From assembly GCF_024707125.1 (NCBI RefSeq), contig NZ_JANQAH010000011.1:806001-870000 (forward strand): a DNA stretch of 64,000 nt, in the 5' to 3' direction. The translations under genes and the position numbers were made by a program. The notes under the pieces are model-generated. The model had not been told where the DNA came from and did no database searches. It saw only the letters and a program-made list of their open reading frames with translations. This DNA is from Devosia sp. Lineage in GTDB: Bacteria; Pseudomonadota; Alphaproteobacteria; Rhizobiales; Devosiaceae. Shown piece after piece: positions 1-9,077 of the stretch (its first letter is position 1; every line of letters starts with the position of its first letter).

Positions 1-4
1 TGCT

Positions 5-1345
5 ATGCGCATCACCATGATAGGCAGCGGCTATGTTGGCCTTGTCAGCGGCGCCTGTTTCGCCGATTTCGGCCATGACGTCACTTGCGTTGACCTCAAC
101 GAGCAGAAGATCGCCGCCCTCAATGCAGGCAAGATTCCGATCTTCGAACCCGGTCTCGAAGTGCTTGTCGCCGACAATGTCAAAGCCGGCAGATTGACCT
201 TTACGACGAACCTCGCGCCTGCCGTCGCCAACTCCGACGTGGTGTTCATCGCCGTCGGCACGCCTTCACGTCGCGGCGATGGACATGCCGACCTGTCCTA
301 CGTCTACGCCGCAGCCGCCGACATCGCGCGCGCGATCAAGGGCTTTACGGTCGTCGTCACCAAATCCACAGCCCCGGTCGGCACCGGGGACGAGGTCGAA
401 CGCATCATCCGCGAAACCAATCCCGCGGCCGATGTGGTCGTCGTGACCAATCCAGAGTTTTTGCGTGAGGGCTCGGCTATCGAGGATTTCAAACGTCCAG
501 ATCGCATCGTCGTCGGCCTCGAAGACGAGCGTGCCCGACAGGTGATGACGGATGTATATCGACCGCTCTACCTTAATCAGGCGCCGCTCATGTTCACCGG
601 TCGTCGCACGGCCGAATTGATCAAATATGCCGGCAATGCATTTCTCGCCATGAAGATCACCTTCATCAACGAGATCGCTGACCTCTGCGAACGCACCGGC
701 GCCAATGTGCAGGACGTCGCCCGCGGCATCGGCATGGACAACCGCATTGGCGGCAAATTCCTCAACGCCGGCCCCGGCTATGGCGGCTCGTGCTTTCCCA
801 AGGACACACTGGCCCTGGTTAAGACCGGCCAGGATTTTGACACGCCCCTGCGGCTCGTCGAAACCACCATCGATGTCAACGACCGCCGCAAGCGCGCCAT
901 GGGTCGCAAGGTGATCGCCGCTATGGGCGGCAGTGTGCGCGGCAAGACCATCGGCATCCTGGGCCTGACCTTCAAGCCCAACACCGACGACATGCGCGAC
1001 GCCCCCTCGATCGCCATCATCCAGTCATTGCAGGATGCCGGCGCGAAAATCCGCGCCTATGACCCGGAGGGCATGGAAGCCGCAAAGACGTTCCTCAAGG
1101 ATGTGGACTACGCCTCGGACGTCTATGACGCGGCTTCAAAAGCCGACGCGCTGGTGCTGATCACCGAATGGAACGCCTTCCGTTCGCTCGACCTGAAGCG
1201 GATCGGAGACGCCATGGCGGGCAAGGTGTTCATCGACCTGCGCAATGTCTATCGCCGCAAGGAAGTGGAGACGGCGGGTCTAAACTATGTCAGCATCGGC
1301 CGACCGCAGGGCGCAGCAGACACGACGGCACAAGCGGCGGAATAG
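5..1345 (+). CDS. ugd: UDP-glucose 6-dehydrogenase
   Basis: Cytoplasmic NAD-dependent enzyme that oxidises UDP-glucose twice to UDP-glucuronate, a precursor of acidic exopolysaccharide or LPS sugars. The 446-aa product starts with a Rossmann motif GSGYVG (residues 7-12) followed by the acidic beta2 end at D30. The catalytic Cys is C263 in GPGYGGSCFPKD, and the KYAGNAFLAMKI helix carries the family lysine. The C-terminal UDP-binding domain contains GLTFKPNTDDMRDAPS. Length is normal for the family. The window begins only 4 bases upstream, so the promoter and RBS are not visible. A GDP-mannose dehydratase gene follows on the same strand after 38 bases, which places both in a nucleotide-sugar operon. 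GDP-mannose dehydrogenase is the main alternative; overall motif layout favours Ugd. Confidence 0.95.
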   Translation: MRITMIGSGYVGLVSGACFADFGHDVTCVDLNEQKIAALNAGKIPIFEPGLEVLVADNVKAGRLTFTTNLAPAVANSDVVFIAVGTPSRRGDGHADLSYVYAAAADIARAIKGFTVVVTKSTAPVGTGDEVERIIRETNPAADVVVVTNPEFLREGSAIEDFKRPDRIVVGLEDERARQVMTDVYRPLYLNQAPLMFTGRRTAELIKYAGNAFLAMKITFINEIADLCERTGANVQDVARGIGMDNRIGGKFLNAGPGYGGSCFPKDTLALVKTGQDFDTPLRLVETTIDVNDRRKRAMGRKVIAAMGGSVRGKTIGILGLTFKPNTDDMRDAPSIAIIQSLQDAGAKIRAYDPEGMEAAKTFLKDVDYASDVYDAASKADALVLITEWNAFRSLDLKRIGDAMAGKVFIDLRNVYRRKEVETAGLNYVSIGRPQGAADTTAQAAE

Positions 1346-1383
1346 ACCAAGCATAACCGCATTTCATAGACTGTGGGGGCAGT

Positions 1384-2478
1384 ATGAATTCGGGCAAGGT
1401 TGCTCTGATCACCGGCATTACGGGGCAGGACGGTTCTTATCTCGCCGAATTCCTGCTGGAGAAGGGATACCGGGTACACGGAATTAGGCGGCGGTCATCT
1501 CTCCCGAACGACCAGCGTATTGGCCATCTGGTGGAGGAAAACTCCAATTCCGGGGTTACCCTGCACTATGGTGACCTCTCCGACGGTTCCGGCCTGACGC
1601 GTCTCGTCCGCGACATTGTCCCGGACGAAATCTACAATCTGGGCGCCCAGTCCGACGTCCAGGTCTCGTTCGAAGCCCCCGAATATACGGCCGATGTCGA
1701 CGGCCTCGGCGCCTTGCGCCTGCTGGAAGCCATTCGCCTGCTCGGGCTCGAGGAAAAGACCCGCTTTTACCAGGCCTCGACGTCAGAACTCTACGGCCTG
1801 GCCCAGGAGACGCCGCAGCGGGAAACGACGCCCTTTTATCCGCGCTCGCCCTATGCCGTGGCAAAGCTCTTCGCACACTGCACCACAATCAACTATCGCG
1901 AGGCCTATGGCATCTATGCCTGCAACGGCATTCTCTTCAACCACGAGAGCCCCCGCCGCGGCGAAACGTTCGCAACGCGCAAGATCACGCGAGGTCTATG
2001 CAATATCGCGCTGGGGCTGGAGCGCTGCCTCTACATGGGCAATGTCGACGCCCTGCGCGACTGGGGCCATGCGAAGGACTATGTCCGCATGCAATGGCTG
2101 ATGCTGCAACAGGACATTCCCGAAGACTTCGTGATTGCCACCGGCAAGCAGTATTCGGTGCGCGAATTCATCCGTTGGGCGGCATCGGACCTGGGTATCA
2201 CGCTGGAGTTTTCCGGCTCGGGCGCCGATGAGATCGGAACCGTCGCCCGCCTCGAACACGACCTAGCGCCCCATCTGCGCGTGGGCGACGTCATCCTCCG
2301 CATAGATCCGAAATATTTCCGCCCAACCGAGGCTGATGCCCTGCTCGGAGACCCGGCCAAGGCAAGGGAAAAGCTTGGTTGGGTCCCCGAGATCAGCGCC
2401 CGCGACATGTGCCGCGAAATGGTCGAGGCCGACTACAAGGCAGCGCAACGCCAAGTCTTGTTGGCCCAGGGCACATAA
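1384..2478 (+). CDS. gmd: GDP-mannose 4,6-dehydratase
   Basis: Converts GDP-D-mannose to GDP-4-keto-6-deoxy-D-mannose, the first step to GDP-fucose, GDP-rhamnose or GDP-perosamine. The 364-aa protein is an extended SDR: N-terminal [20 protein letters not shown] nucleotide-binding motif, an RRSS segment typical of NADP-dependent Gmd, active-site STSELYG, and YAVAK with Y157 and K161. [17 protein letters not shown] is a Gmd hallmark. It lies downstream of ugd on the same strand. No GDP-fucose synthase (fcl) follows; the next gene is convergent, so the 4-keto product must be used by enzymes encoded elsewhere. Confidence 0.96.
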   Translation: MNSGKVALITGITGQDGSYLAEFLLEKGYRVHGIRRRSSLPNDQRIGHLVEENSNSGVTLHYGDLSDGSGLTRLVRDIVPDEIYNLGAQSDVQVSFEAPEYTADVDGLGALRLLEAIRLLGLEEKTRFYQASTSELYGLAQETPQRETTPFYPRSPYAVAKLFAHCTTINYREAYGIYACNGILFNHESPRRGETFATRKITRGLCNIALGLERCLYMGNVDALRDWGHAKDYVRMQWLMLQQDIPEDFVIATGKQYSVREFIRWAASDLGITLEFSGSGADEIGTVARLEHDLAPHLRVGDVILRIDPKYFRPTEADALLGDPAKAREKLGWVPEISARDMCREMVEADYKAAQRQVLLAQGT

Positions 2479-2565
2479 CTTCCTGGCGCAGCAAGAATTT
2501 GGAACCCGTAGACGGCCCGGCATGGTCGCCAATGGATACTTGGCGGCTGCCAGCCCTCGCTGTTC

Positions 2566-3435
2566 TCAAACAGTTGTCTGAGGTATCAACAACTCGAACA
2601 GGGCCGAATGATCCCTGTCTCCCAAGCCCTCCGCCAGCGCCTGCTGCATGATCTGCAGCAGGTTCGATGCATGCGGTAAGGAGAGGTCGAGGGTTTTCGC
2701 CGCTTCCGTGGCAAGGCCGATGTCTTTCAGGTGCAGGCGAATGCGGAAGCCTGGGTCGAAGGTGCCTTTGATCATGCGCTCGCCATGCACTTCGAGAATG
2801 CGCGAGGAGGCGAAGCCGCCCATCAGGGCGCTGCGGACCTTGGCGGGATCGGCGCCAGCCGCCTGAGCGAAGGCGAGGCCTTCGGCGACGGCCTCGATGG
2901 TCAGGCCGACGATGATCTGATTGGCGACCTTTGCAACCTGGCCATCACCGACTTCGCCAATACGGTTGATGTTCTTGCCCATGAGTTCGAAGAGCGGCTT
3001 GGCGCGGGCGAAGTCCGCTTCGGAGCCGCCGACCATGATGGTGAGCGTAGCCGCCTTGGCGCCGACTTCGCCGCCGGAGACTGGGGCGTCGAGGTATCCG
3101 ACGCCCTTTTCGGCGATGCGTTTCGCAAATTCACGCGTGGCCACAGGAGAGATGGAGCTCATGTCGATGACGAGCTTACCGGAGGAGAGGCCCTCTGCTA
3201 CGCCCGCTTCGCTGAAGAGCGCATTTTCGACGTCAGGGGTGTCGGGGACCATCAGGATGACAATGTCAGCGGCCTCGGCGACGGCTTTGGCGCTGTCGAG
3301 CGCCTTGCCGCCGGCTTCGACCAGATGCTGTGAGACATCCTTTACCCGGTGCAGGAAGACTTCGTGGCCGGCTGCGATGAGATGGCCGGCCATGGGACGG
3401 CCCATGACGCCGAGGCCAATGAAACCGATCTTCAT
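2566..3435 (-). CDS. NAD(P)-dependent beta-hydroxyacid dehydrogenase (GarR/GlxR/LtnD family)
   Basis: Member of the 3-hydroxyisobutyrate dehydrogenase superfamily, here probably tartronate semialdehyde reductase or a related 2- or 3-hydroxyacid dehydrogenase. The ATG at 3435 is chosen because it overlaps the stop of the preceding gene (ATGA) and has GGAGG eight bases upstream. The 289-aa product begins with Rossmann motif GFIGLGVMGRPMAGHL. The substrate loop DAPVSGG is at 117-123 and the catalytic lysine is K169 in GDGQVAKVANQ. It is the last gene of the nine-gene sugar operon and directly follows a hydroxypyruvate isomerase homologue, whose product (tartronate semialdehyde) is a textbook substrate for GarR/GlxR. 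L-threonate dehydrogenase (LtnD) is an alternative, but no OtnK or OtnC partner is present. Confidence 0.85.
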   Translation of the reverse strand: MKIGFIGLGVMGRPMAGHLIAAGHEVFLHRVKDVSQHLVEAGGKALDSAKAVAEAADIVILMVPDTPDVENALFSEAGVAEGLSSGKLVIDMSSISPVATREFAKRIAEKGVGYLDAPVSGGEVGAKAATLTIMVGGSEADFARAKPLFELMGKNINRIGEVGDGQVAKVANQIIVGLTIEAVAEGLAFAQAAGADPAKVRSALMGGFASSRILEVHGERMIKGTFDPGFRIRLHLKDIGLATEAAKTLDLSLPHASNLLQIMQQALAEGLGDRDHSALFELLIPQTTV

Positions 3436-4217
3436 GCCTGCGTCCTCCAAGGTTCGAACCAGCCGAGTCCGGCGCTGGTGCCTGCCTTTGGCTTGTATTC
3501 GGCGCCGACCCAGCCGGAGTAGCCAGACTCATCCAGTGCCTTGAAGATATTGGGATAGTTGACTTCGCCCGTGCCCGGCTCGTGGCGGCCGGGATTGTCG
3601 GCGATCTGCACATGGGCGATGCGCGACTGCAGGCGCAGGAAGGCAGGGATCAGGTCCCCCTGCACCACCTGCATGTGGTAGAAATCATACTGCAGGTAGA
3701 GGTTTTCGTGCTTCACCGCCGCGGCGATGCGCTCGTAGTCGTCGGTAGAGTTGATCAGGAAACCGGGGATGTCGCGGGTATTGATCGGCTCGACGAGGAG
3801 CTTGATGCCGGCATCGGCAAAGCGCGGCGCGGCGTAGCGCAGGTTGTCGATCAGAACCAATTCGAGGGCCGAGCGATCGTAGCCTTCCGGGGCAATGCCG
3901 GCGAGGCAATTGACCTGGCAGCAACCGGTTGCCTTCGCATATTCTATGGCTTTCTCAATGCCTTGACGAAACTCGACGATCCGGTCGGGATGACAGGCAA
4001 TGCCGCGCTCGCCCGCGGCCCAATTGCCGGCCGGCAGGTTGAACAGCGCTTGGGTGAGGCCGTGCTGGTCGAGCAGAGCCTTCAGTGCGGACGGCTCCTG
4101 ATCATAGGCGCCGACATATTCGACAGCCTTGAAGCCATCGGCAGCGGCGGCAGCGAACCGTTCCATGAAAGGCAGTTCGGGATAGAGCATTGAAAGATTG
4201 GCGGAAAAGCGCGGCAC
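3432..4217 (-). CDS. hyi: hydroxypyruvate isomerase-family TIM-barrel protein (Hyi/OtnI-like)
   Basis: 261-aa sugar isomerase-like TIM barrel (AP endonuclease family 2 fold) of the Hyi group, which interconverts hydroxypyruvate and tartronate semialdehyde or isomerises 2-oxo-tetronates. The N-terminus PRFSANLSMLYPELPFMERF and the strings LVEPINTRDIPGF and YLQYDFYHMQ are typical of this group, with Glu and Asp/His metal ligands in the usual strand ends and VGAEYKPK near the C-terminus. The start is GTG at 4217, supported by AAGGGAG eight to nine bases upstream; this leaves three bases after the previous gene. The stop overlaps the dehydrogenase start, indicating translational coupling. Exact substrate is not determinable from sequence. 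Confidence 0.85.
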   Translation of the reverse strand: MPRFSANLSMLYPELPFMERFAAAAADGFKAVEYVGAYDQEPSALKALLDQHGLTQALFNLPAGNWAAGERGIACHPDRIVEFRQGIEKAIEYAKATGCCQVNCLAGIAPEGYDRSALELVLIDNLRYAAPRFADAGIKLLVEPINTRDIPGFLINSTDDYERIAAAVKHENLYLQYDFYHMQVVQGDLIPAFLRLQSRIAHVQIADNPGRHEPGTGEVNYPNIFKALDESGYSGWVGAEYKPKAGTSAGLGWFEPWRTQA

Positions 4218-4220
4218 GGG

Positions 4221-5135
4221 TCAGGCTCCCTTGAGCGGGCCGGGATAGGCGATGAAATCGCCACCACGGGCAGCTTTGAGATAATTCAGCGCGTGGACCT
4301 GGCCAACCATTTCCAGCTCTTCGCGATAGACCGGATCATGCCAGCCTTCGATATCGATGGAGCCGGACCAGCCGGCAAGGCGCAGTTCGGAAATGACGTC
4401 GAACCAGTTGGTATCGCCAAAGCCGGGCGTGCGCATCCAGACGGCCTTTTCCTTGCCGCCATAGCCTTGGGACTTGATGACATCCCAGCGAATGGTCGCG
4501 TCCTTGCCGTGGACGTGGAAGAACTTGTGCGCCCACTTCCGGATTTGGAGAATGGGATCAATCAGATAGACCATCTGATGGCAGGGCTCCCATTCGAGCC
4601 CGAGATTGTCTTCCGGCACCTCGTTGAACATCATTTCCCAGGCGTCGGGATTGTGAGCGATGTTCCAGTCGCCGGTTTCCCAATTGCCGCGCATGGAGCA
4701 GTTTTCGAAGGCGATTTTTACGCCTTTGTCGGCAGCACGCTTTGAGAGCTCGGACCAGACTTTCTTGAATTGCGGCAGGCTTTCGGGGAGCGGCCGATTG
4801 CGGATGCGACCGGTAAAGCCGGCGACGCAGGTGGCACCAAAATGGTGGGCATTGTCGATCAGCGCTTCCCAGCCGCGCAGGGTCTCGATGTCTTTGGGCT
4901 GCTCTTCCAAGGGGTTACCGAACATGCCGAGGGTCGAGATGGTGACGTCGCGATCGCCGATGACGTCCTTGAGACGCTTGGCGAGTTCGGGGAGGTCCTT
5001 GTTCACCGTCTGCCAGAAATAGGGCTCGATGCTTTCAAAGCCGTGCGGCAGGATTTTTTCGAGATAGCCAACTGGATCGGGCTCGTGGCCACGGATCATG
5101 GTGCCGATGCGGATGGCTTTTGGGTCAATGGCCAT
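4221..5135 (-). CDS. sugar phosphate isomerase/epimerase family protein
   Basis: 304-aa xylose-isomerase-like TIM barrel. Candidate divalent-metal ligands are E144 (AFENCS), E181 (LGLEWEP), H209 (FHVHGKD) and E263 (IDIEGWHD), matching the strand-end pattern of the IolE/IolI-type family. Such proteins act as isomerases, epimerases, dehydratases or, in 3-keto-glycoside pathways, lyases. The gene sits between a Gfo/Idh/MocA oxidoreductase (11 bases upstream) and the Hyi homologue, so it probably acts on the product of the oxidoreductase. An AAGGGAAG Shine-Dalgarno precedes the ATG. Substrate unknown. Confidence 0.85.
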   Translation of the reverse strand: MAIDPKAIRIGTMIRGHEPDPVGYLEKILPHGFESIEPYFWQTVNKDLPELAKRLKDVIGDRDVTISTLGMFGNPLEEQPKDIETLRGWEALIDNAHHFGATCVAGFTGRIRNRPLPESLPQFKKVWSELSKRAADKGVKIAFENCSMRGNWETGDWNIAHNPDAWEMMFNEVPEDNLGLEWEPCHQMVYLIDPILQIRKWAHKFFHVHGKDATIRWDVIKSQGYGGKEKAVWMRTPGFGDTNWFDVISELRLAGWSGSIDIEGWHDPVYREELEMVGQVHALNYLKAARGGDFIAYPGPLKGA

Positions 5136-5146
5136 AAGTACTTCCC

Positions 5147-6178
5147 TTAAATGATGATTTCGACGCGACGGCCCGATGTGGAGCTGTCGATGGCTCCGAG
5201 GACCATGGCGAGGCTTTTGATGTTTTCACGGCTGACGGTTTCGGGCGTCGGCCCGCCGCGGGTGGCGGCAATGAAATCCGTGATGACGCCAAGATGGCCG
5301 CCGATGCGGTCGGCGGGGTCTAGTGCTGGAATTTCAATGGCTTGCGTGTCGGGGAGGAGTTTTCCCGCGACGTGGGGGAGCGAGCGCTCGGCGCGAATGT
5401 CGTCGGCGCCGTCCCAGAGGATGGAGCCTTCGGTGCCGGTGATGCGCCAGGTGCTTTCCCAGGAGGTGCGGAAGCCCGGAGCCGCCCAGGAACCGCGGTA
5501 AGTCATTACGGCGCCTTGCGAAAAACGGAAGCTGGCAAAGGCCGAGGCATCACGCTCGTACCAGGAACCGGCGGGGTTCCACTCCTCGGCATAGACCGAC
5601 GTTGCGGCATCGTCGATGACGAAGCGGGCGGCGTCGAAAGTGTGGACCGCCATGTCCAGAAGGAGGACGTGGGGCATCTGCTCGCGGAAGCCGCCGAAGT
5701 GAGGATCGAGGAAGAAATCGCAGTGAACGCCGGTGATTTCGCCGATGGCGCCGGACGCCACGAGGCGGCGGATGCGGCGGAGCTGGGCGAGGTAGCGGCG
5801 GTTCTGGATGACGACGTGGAGGCGACCCGCGGCTTCGGCACGGGCGACTAAATCGCGAGCCTGATCAAGGGTTTCGGCCATGGGCTTTTCCGACAGCACA
5901 TGGGCGCCCGCGCTCAGGGCGGTCGAAACGATGTCGTGGCGGACAGCGGGGATGGCGACGTCGAAGACGATCTCGGGCGTCAGTTTGGCGAGCATGGATT
6001 TGAGATCGGTGCCGATCTCGGGATTGATATTCTGCTCGGTGGCGCGGGCTTCGGCATTGGCGGGATTGATGTCGACGATGCCGACAATATCGACGCCGCC
6101 CACGGTTTTGACGGCTTCGAGCCACTTGCGGCTCATGGCGCCGGCGCCGGTCAACACGGCACGCTGATTGGTGGTCAT
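5147..6178 (-). CDS. Gfo/Idh/MocA family oxidoreductase
   Basis: 343-aa NAD(P)-dependent sugar or inositol dehydrogenase-type protein. The N-terminal Rossmann domain begins with AVLTGAGAMSRKWLEAV. The family signature EKP is at 97-99 (HVLSEKPMAETLDQA), and an MAVHTFDAARFV helix holds the candidate catalytic His/Asp pair. It lies 16 bases downstream of the importer ATPase and immediately upstream of an isomerase/epimerase gene. Enzymes of this family oxidise a sugar hydroxyl, often at C3 of a glycoside, before isomerisation or cleavage; that role here is inferred from context. No secretion signal, so cytoplasmic action on imported sugar is expected. Confidence 0.88.
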   Translation of the reverse strand: MTTNQRAVLTGAGAMSRKWLEAVKTVGGVDIVGIVDINPANAEARATEQNINPEIGTDLKSMLAKLTPEIVFDVAIPAVRHDIVSTALSAGAHVLSEKPMAETLDQARDLVARAEAAGRLHVVIQNRRYLAQLRRIRRLVASGAIGEITGVHCDFFLDPHFGGFREQMPHVLLLDMAVHTFDAARFVIDDAATSVYAEEWNPAGSWYERDASAFASFRFSQGAVMTYRGSWAAPGFRTSWESTWRITGTEGSILWDGADDIRAERSLPHVAGKLLPDTQAIEIPALDPADRIGGHLGVITDFIAATRGGPTPETVSRENIKSLAMVLGAIDSSTSGRRVEIII

Positions 6179-6194
6179 TTGGCTAGCAGACTGT

Positions 6195-7891
6195 TCACGT
6201 TGAGAGGGCGGAGAGGCGGGTGCGATGAAGCATGCGCTTGTTTCTGGGATCGGGATTGGGAACGGCCGAAATCAGGGCGCGGGTGTAATCGGCGTCAGGG
6301 GCGGTGCAGATCTTTTCGGCGGGACCGACTTCGACCAGCTTGCCGCGATGCATGACGGCGACGCGATCGCAGAAATAGCGAACGACGGAGATGTCGTGGG
6401 AGATGAAGATGAAGGAGAGATCGAGGCGGCTCTGAATTTCGAGCAGCAGGTCGAGGATCTGGCTGCGGATGGAAACATCGAGCGCGGAGGTCGCTTCGTC
6501 GGCGATGATGATGCGCGGGTCGAGCGCCAGGGCCCGGGCGATGCCGATGCGCTGGCGCTGGCCGCCGGAGAAGGCGTGGGGGTAGCGCTCCATGACGTCG
6601 GGCGAGAGACCGACAAGGCGGAGAAGTTCGGCGACTTTTTCCTCGATCTGCTTTGCCGAAAGCTTGCCTTCGACGACCAGGGGATCGCCGATGATCTGGC
6701 GGATGGTCATGCGCGGATTGAGCGAGGCGAAGGGGTCCTGGAAGATCAGGCGGACGTCGGCGTGGAATTTTCTGAGGTCGGCTTTGGAGAGCGCGGTGAC
6801 GTCGATCTCCTTGCCGTCCTTTTGACGGTAGAGAACCTTCCCCGCGGTTGGCTCGACGGTGCGGAGGATGAGGCGGCCTAGCGTGGTCTTGCCAGAACCA
6901 GATCGCCAACGACGCCGAGGTTTTCACCGGCGTGGAGGACGAGACTGACATCGTCCACTGCCTTGAGGGCGAATTTCTTTGTGCCCAAAAATCCCTTTGC
7001 GCCGCCATAGACCTTGGTGAGATCCTTTAGCGTCAGGATCGGCTGCGGCGTGACGACGGCCTCGGCGCGGGCGTCGGCGGGTTGCTCGAGTTTCAGCGTC
7101 GAGGCAAGAAGGCGCTGGGTGTAGGCGTGCTGCGGGGCATGGAAGATTTCGTCCACGGTGCCGGTTTCGACGATGCGGCCAAAACGCATGACGGCGACAT
7201 CATCGGCGACTTCGGCGACGACGCCCATATCGTGGGTGATGAGCAGCATGGCCATGCCGCGTTCGGTCTGGAGGCGCTTGATGAGGTCGAGGATTTCGGC
7301 CTGGGTGGTGACGTCGAGCGCCGTGGTTGGTTCATCGGCGATGAGGATGTCGGGATTGCAGGCCAGCGCCATGGCGATCATGGCGCGCTGGCGCATGCCA
7401 CCGGAGAACTCGAACGTGTAGCGATCGGCCATTTCGGCGGGGTTGGGGATTTCAACCTGGCCGAGCAGTTCAACGGTACGGGCACGGGCGGCGCGTTTGT
7501 CGAGCTTTGAGTGGAGGCGCACGACTTCGTCGATCTGGCTGCCGATGGTGTGGACCGGCGAGAGCGACGACATCGGCTCCTGGAAGATGAGACCGATGCG
7601 GGCGCCGCGGACGGCGCGGACTTCGGCGCTGTTGGAGGCGAGCTGGGCGAGGTCGGTCTCGTTACCCTCGGCGCGAAGGATGATCCGGCCACCCACCATG
7701 AGGCCGGGCTTGTCGACGATGCGCATGAGCGAGCGGGCAGTGACGGATTTGCCGGAGCCGCTCTCGCCGACCAGCGCAAGGGTGCGGCCGCGGTGCAGCT
7801 CAAAGCTCACATCGCGAACGGCGTGGAGAATGTGGGTGCGGAGGTGAAAATCGAGGGAGAGATTTTCGACGCTGAGGACGGGCTTTTCCAT
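6195..7891 (-). pseudogene. double ABC transporter ATP-binding protein (DppD-DppF fusion type), frameshifted at second Walker A
   Basis: ATPase of the carbohydrate importer, with two ABC cassettes in one chain as in many alphaproteobacterial oligosaccharide or peptide importers. The first cassette is intact: Walker A GESGSGKSVT, signature SGGMRQR, Walker B ILIADEP. The frame then reads GENLGVVGDLVLARPR and stops at 6878. Reading resumes one base out of phase as SGSGKTTLGRLILR and runs to 6195 with signature FSGGQRQR and Walker B IIIADEATSALD. Restoring one base between 6902 and 6903, the third base of a Glu codon in GESGSGKTT, gives a continuous 565-aa protein. The ATG at 7891 has GAGGAG six bases upstream. 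Neighbouring genes are intact, so a sequence error is as likely as true inactivation. Confidence 0.9.
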
Positions 7892-7901
7892 ATTTTGCTC
7901 C

Positions 7902-9068
7902 TCAGGTCTCATAGGGGTCGGCGGCATCGCGGAGGCCATCGCCGAAGAAGTTGAAGGAGAGGACGGCGATCACGACGGCAAGGCTTGGCCAGATGAGGAG
8001 CCAGGGCGCGGTCGAGATGGAGCGAATGTTCTGCGCATCCTGCAGCAGCACGCCCCAGGAGACGACGGGAGCCTTGAGGCCGACGCCGAGGAAGGAAAGC
8101 GAGGTTTCCGCGATAATCATCGAAGGGACGGCAAGGGTCGTCACGGCGAGAATGTGGCTCGTCAGCGAGGGCAGGATATGGCGGAAGATGACGCGGCGCT
8201 CGGAGGAGCCGTCGAGCTTGGCGGCGGTGACAAAATCCTCGTTCCGCAGCGAGAAGAAGCGGCCGCGGACTTCACGGGCCAGACCCGTCCAGCCGAGGAG
8301 CGAGACGATTATGGTGATGACGAAATAGACGTGGATTGGCGACCAAGTGAGCGGGATGGCGGCGGCAAGACCGAGCCAGAGCGGAATGGTGGGCATGGCG
8401 CTGACGACTTCGATAACGCGCTGGATGATCGTATCCACCCAGCCACCAAAATAGCCGGAAATGGAGCCGAGGACGACGCCGAGGAACAGCGACATGCAGA
8501 CGCCGATCAGGCCGATCGACATGGAAATGCGGGTGCCATAGATCAGCCGGCTGAGGAGATCGCGGCCAAGGCGATCGGCGCCGAGCAGGTACATGGTCTG
8601 GCTGGGATCAAGCGGGCCGATCAGGTGGCGATTGCTCTCGAAGAGGTTCCAGAACTTGTAGGTGGGGCCTTCAACGAACAGGCCAACGGGGATCACCACG
8701 GAGTCGTCCACGACGAAGGTGCGGCGGAGTGCGGCCTTGTCGATCTCGACCTTGTAGCCCTTTACGTGCAGTTGGAATTCGCCGCTCGGGGTGAAGAGGC
8801 CGAGGGATTGGGGCGGCGCGTAAGTGTATTGCGCGCGGCTGGTGTCAGGCAGGCCAGGCGCCAGGAATTCGGCGAAGGCGCCGATCAGATAAAGGACCAA
8901 AATGACGCCGCCGCAGAAGAGGGCGACTTTCTGGTTGAGGAATTTGCGCCAGATGAGGGTCCACTGGCCGGCGGCGGCATCGGAGATCGGGTCGATGCCG
9001 GGCTTGAGGCCGGAAATGGCGGGGCCGTCTTCGGCAAGTTTGGCATCGAGGGCGGGCGTTACAGTCAT
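7902..9068 (-). CDS. ABC transporter permease (DppC/OppC family)
   Basis: 388-aa inner-membrane permease of a binding-protein-dependent importer. It has one N-terminal membrane segment (about residues 50-70, VALFCGGVILVLYLIGAFAE), then an unusually long periplasmic stretch of roughly 80 residues, then the conserved permease core beginning LGADRLGRDLLSRLIYGTRIS with an EAA-loop near AKLDGSSERRVIFRHILPS. The long loop makes it about 100 residues longer than classical DppC (287 aa for the paralogue at 19869). The ATG at 9068 has GAGG seven bases upstream. It pairs with the DppB-type permease encoded 9 bases upstream. Confidence 0.92.
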   Translation of the reverse strand: MTVTPALDAKLAEDGPAISGLKPGIDPISDAAAGQWTLIWRKFLNQKVALFCGGVILVLYLIGAFAEFLAPGLPDTSRAQYTYAPPQSLGLFTPSGEFQLHVKGYKVEIDKAALRRTFVVDDSVVIPVGLFVEGPTYKFWNLFESNRHLIGPLDPSQTMYLLGADRLGRDLLSRLIYGTRISMSIGLIGVCMSLFLGVVLGSISGYFGGWVDTIIQRVIEVVSAMPTIPLWLGLAAAIPLTWSPIHVYFVITIIVSLLGWTGLAREVRGRFFSLRNEDFVTAAKLDGSSERRVIFRHILPSLTSHILAVTTLAVPSMIIAETSLSFLGVGLKAPVVSWGVLLQDAQNIRSISTAPWLLIWPSLAVVIAVLSFNFFGDGLRDAADPYET

Positions 9069-9077
9069 CGCATCACC

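Noticed and set aside
3445-3465. GGTTCGAACC string resembling a tRNA T-loop
   Set aside because: Lies within the coding sequence of the Hyi homologue, with no acceptor stem, anticodon arm or CCA nearby.
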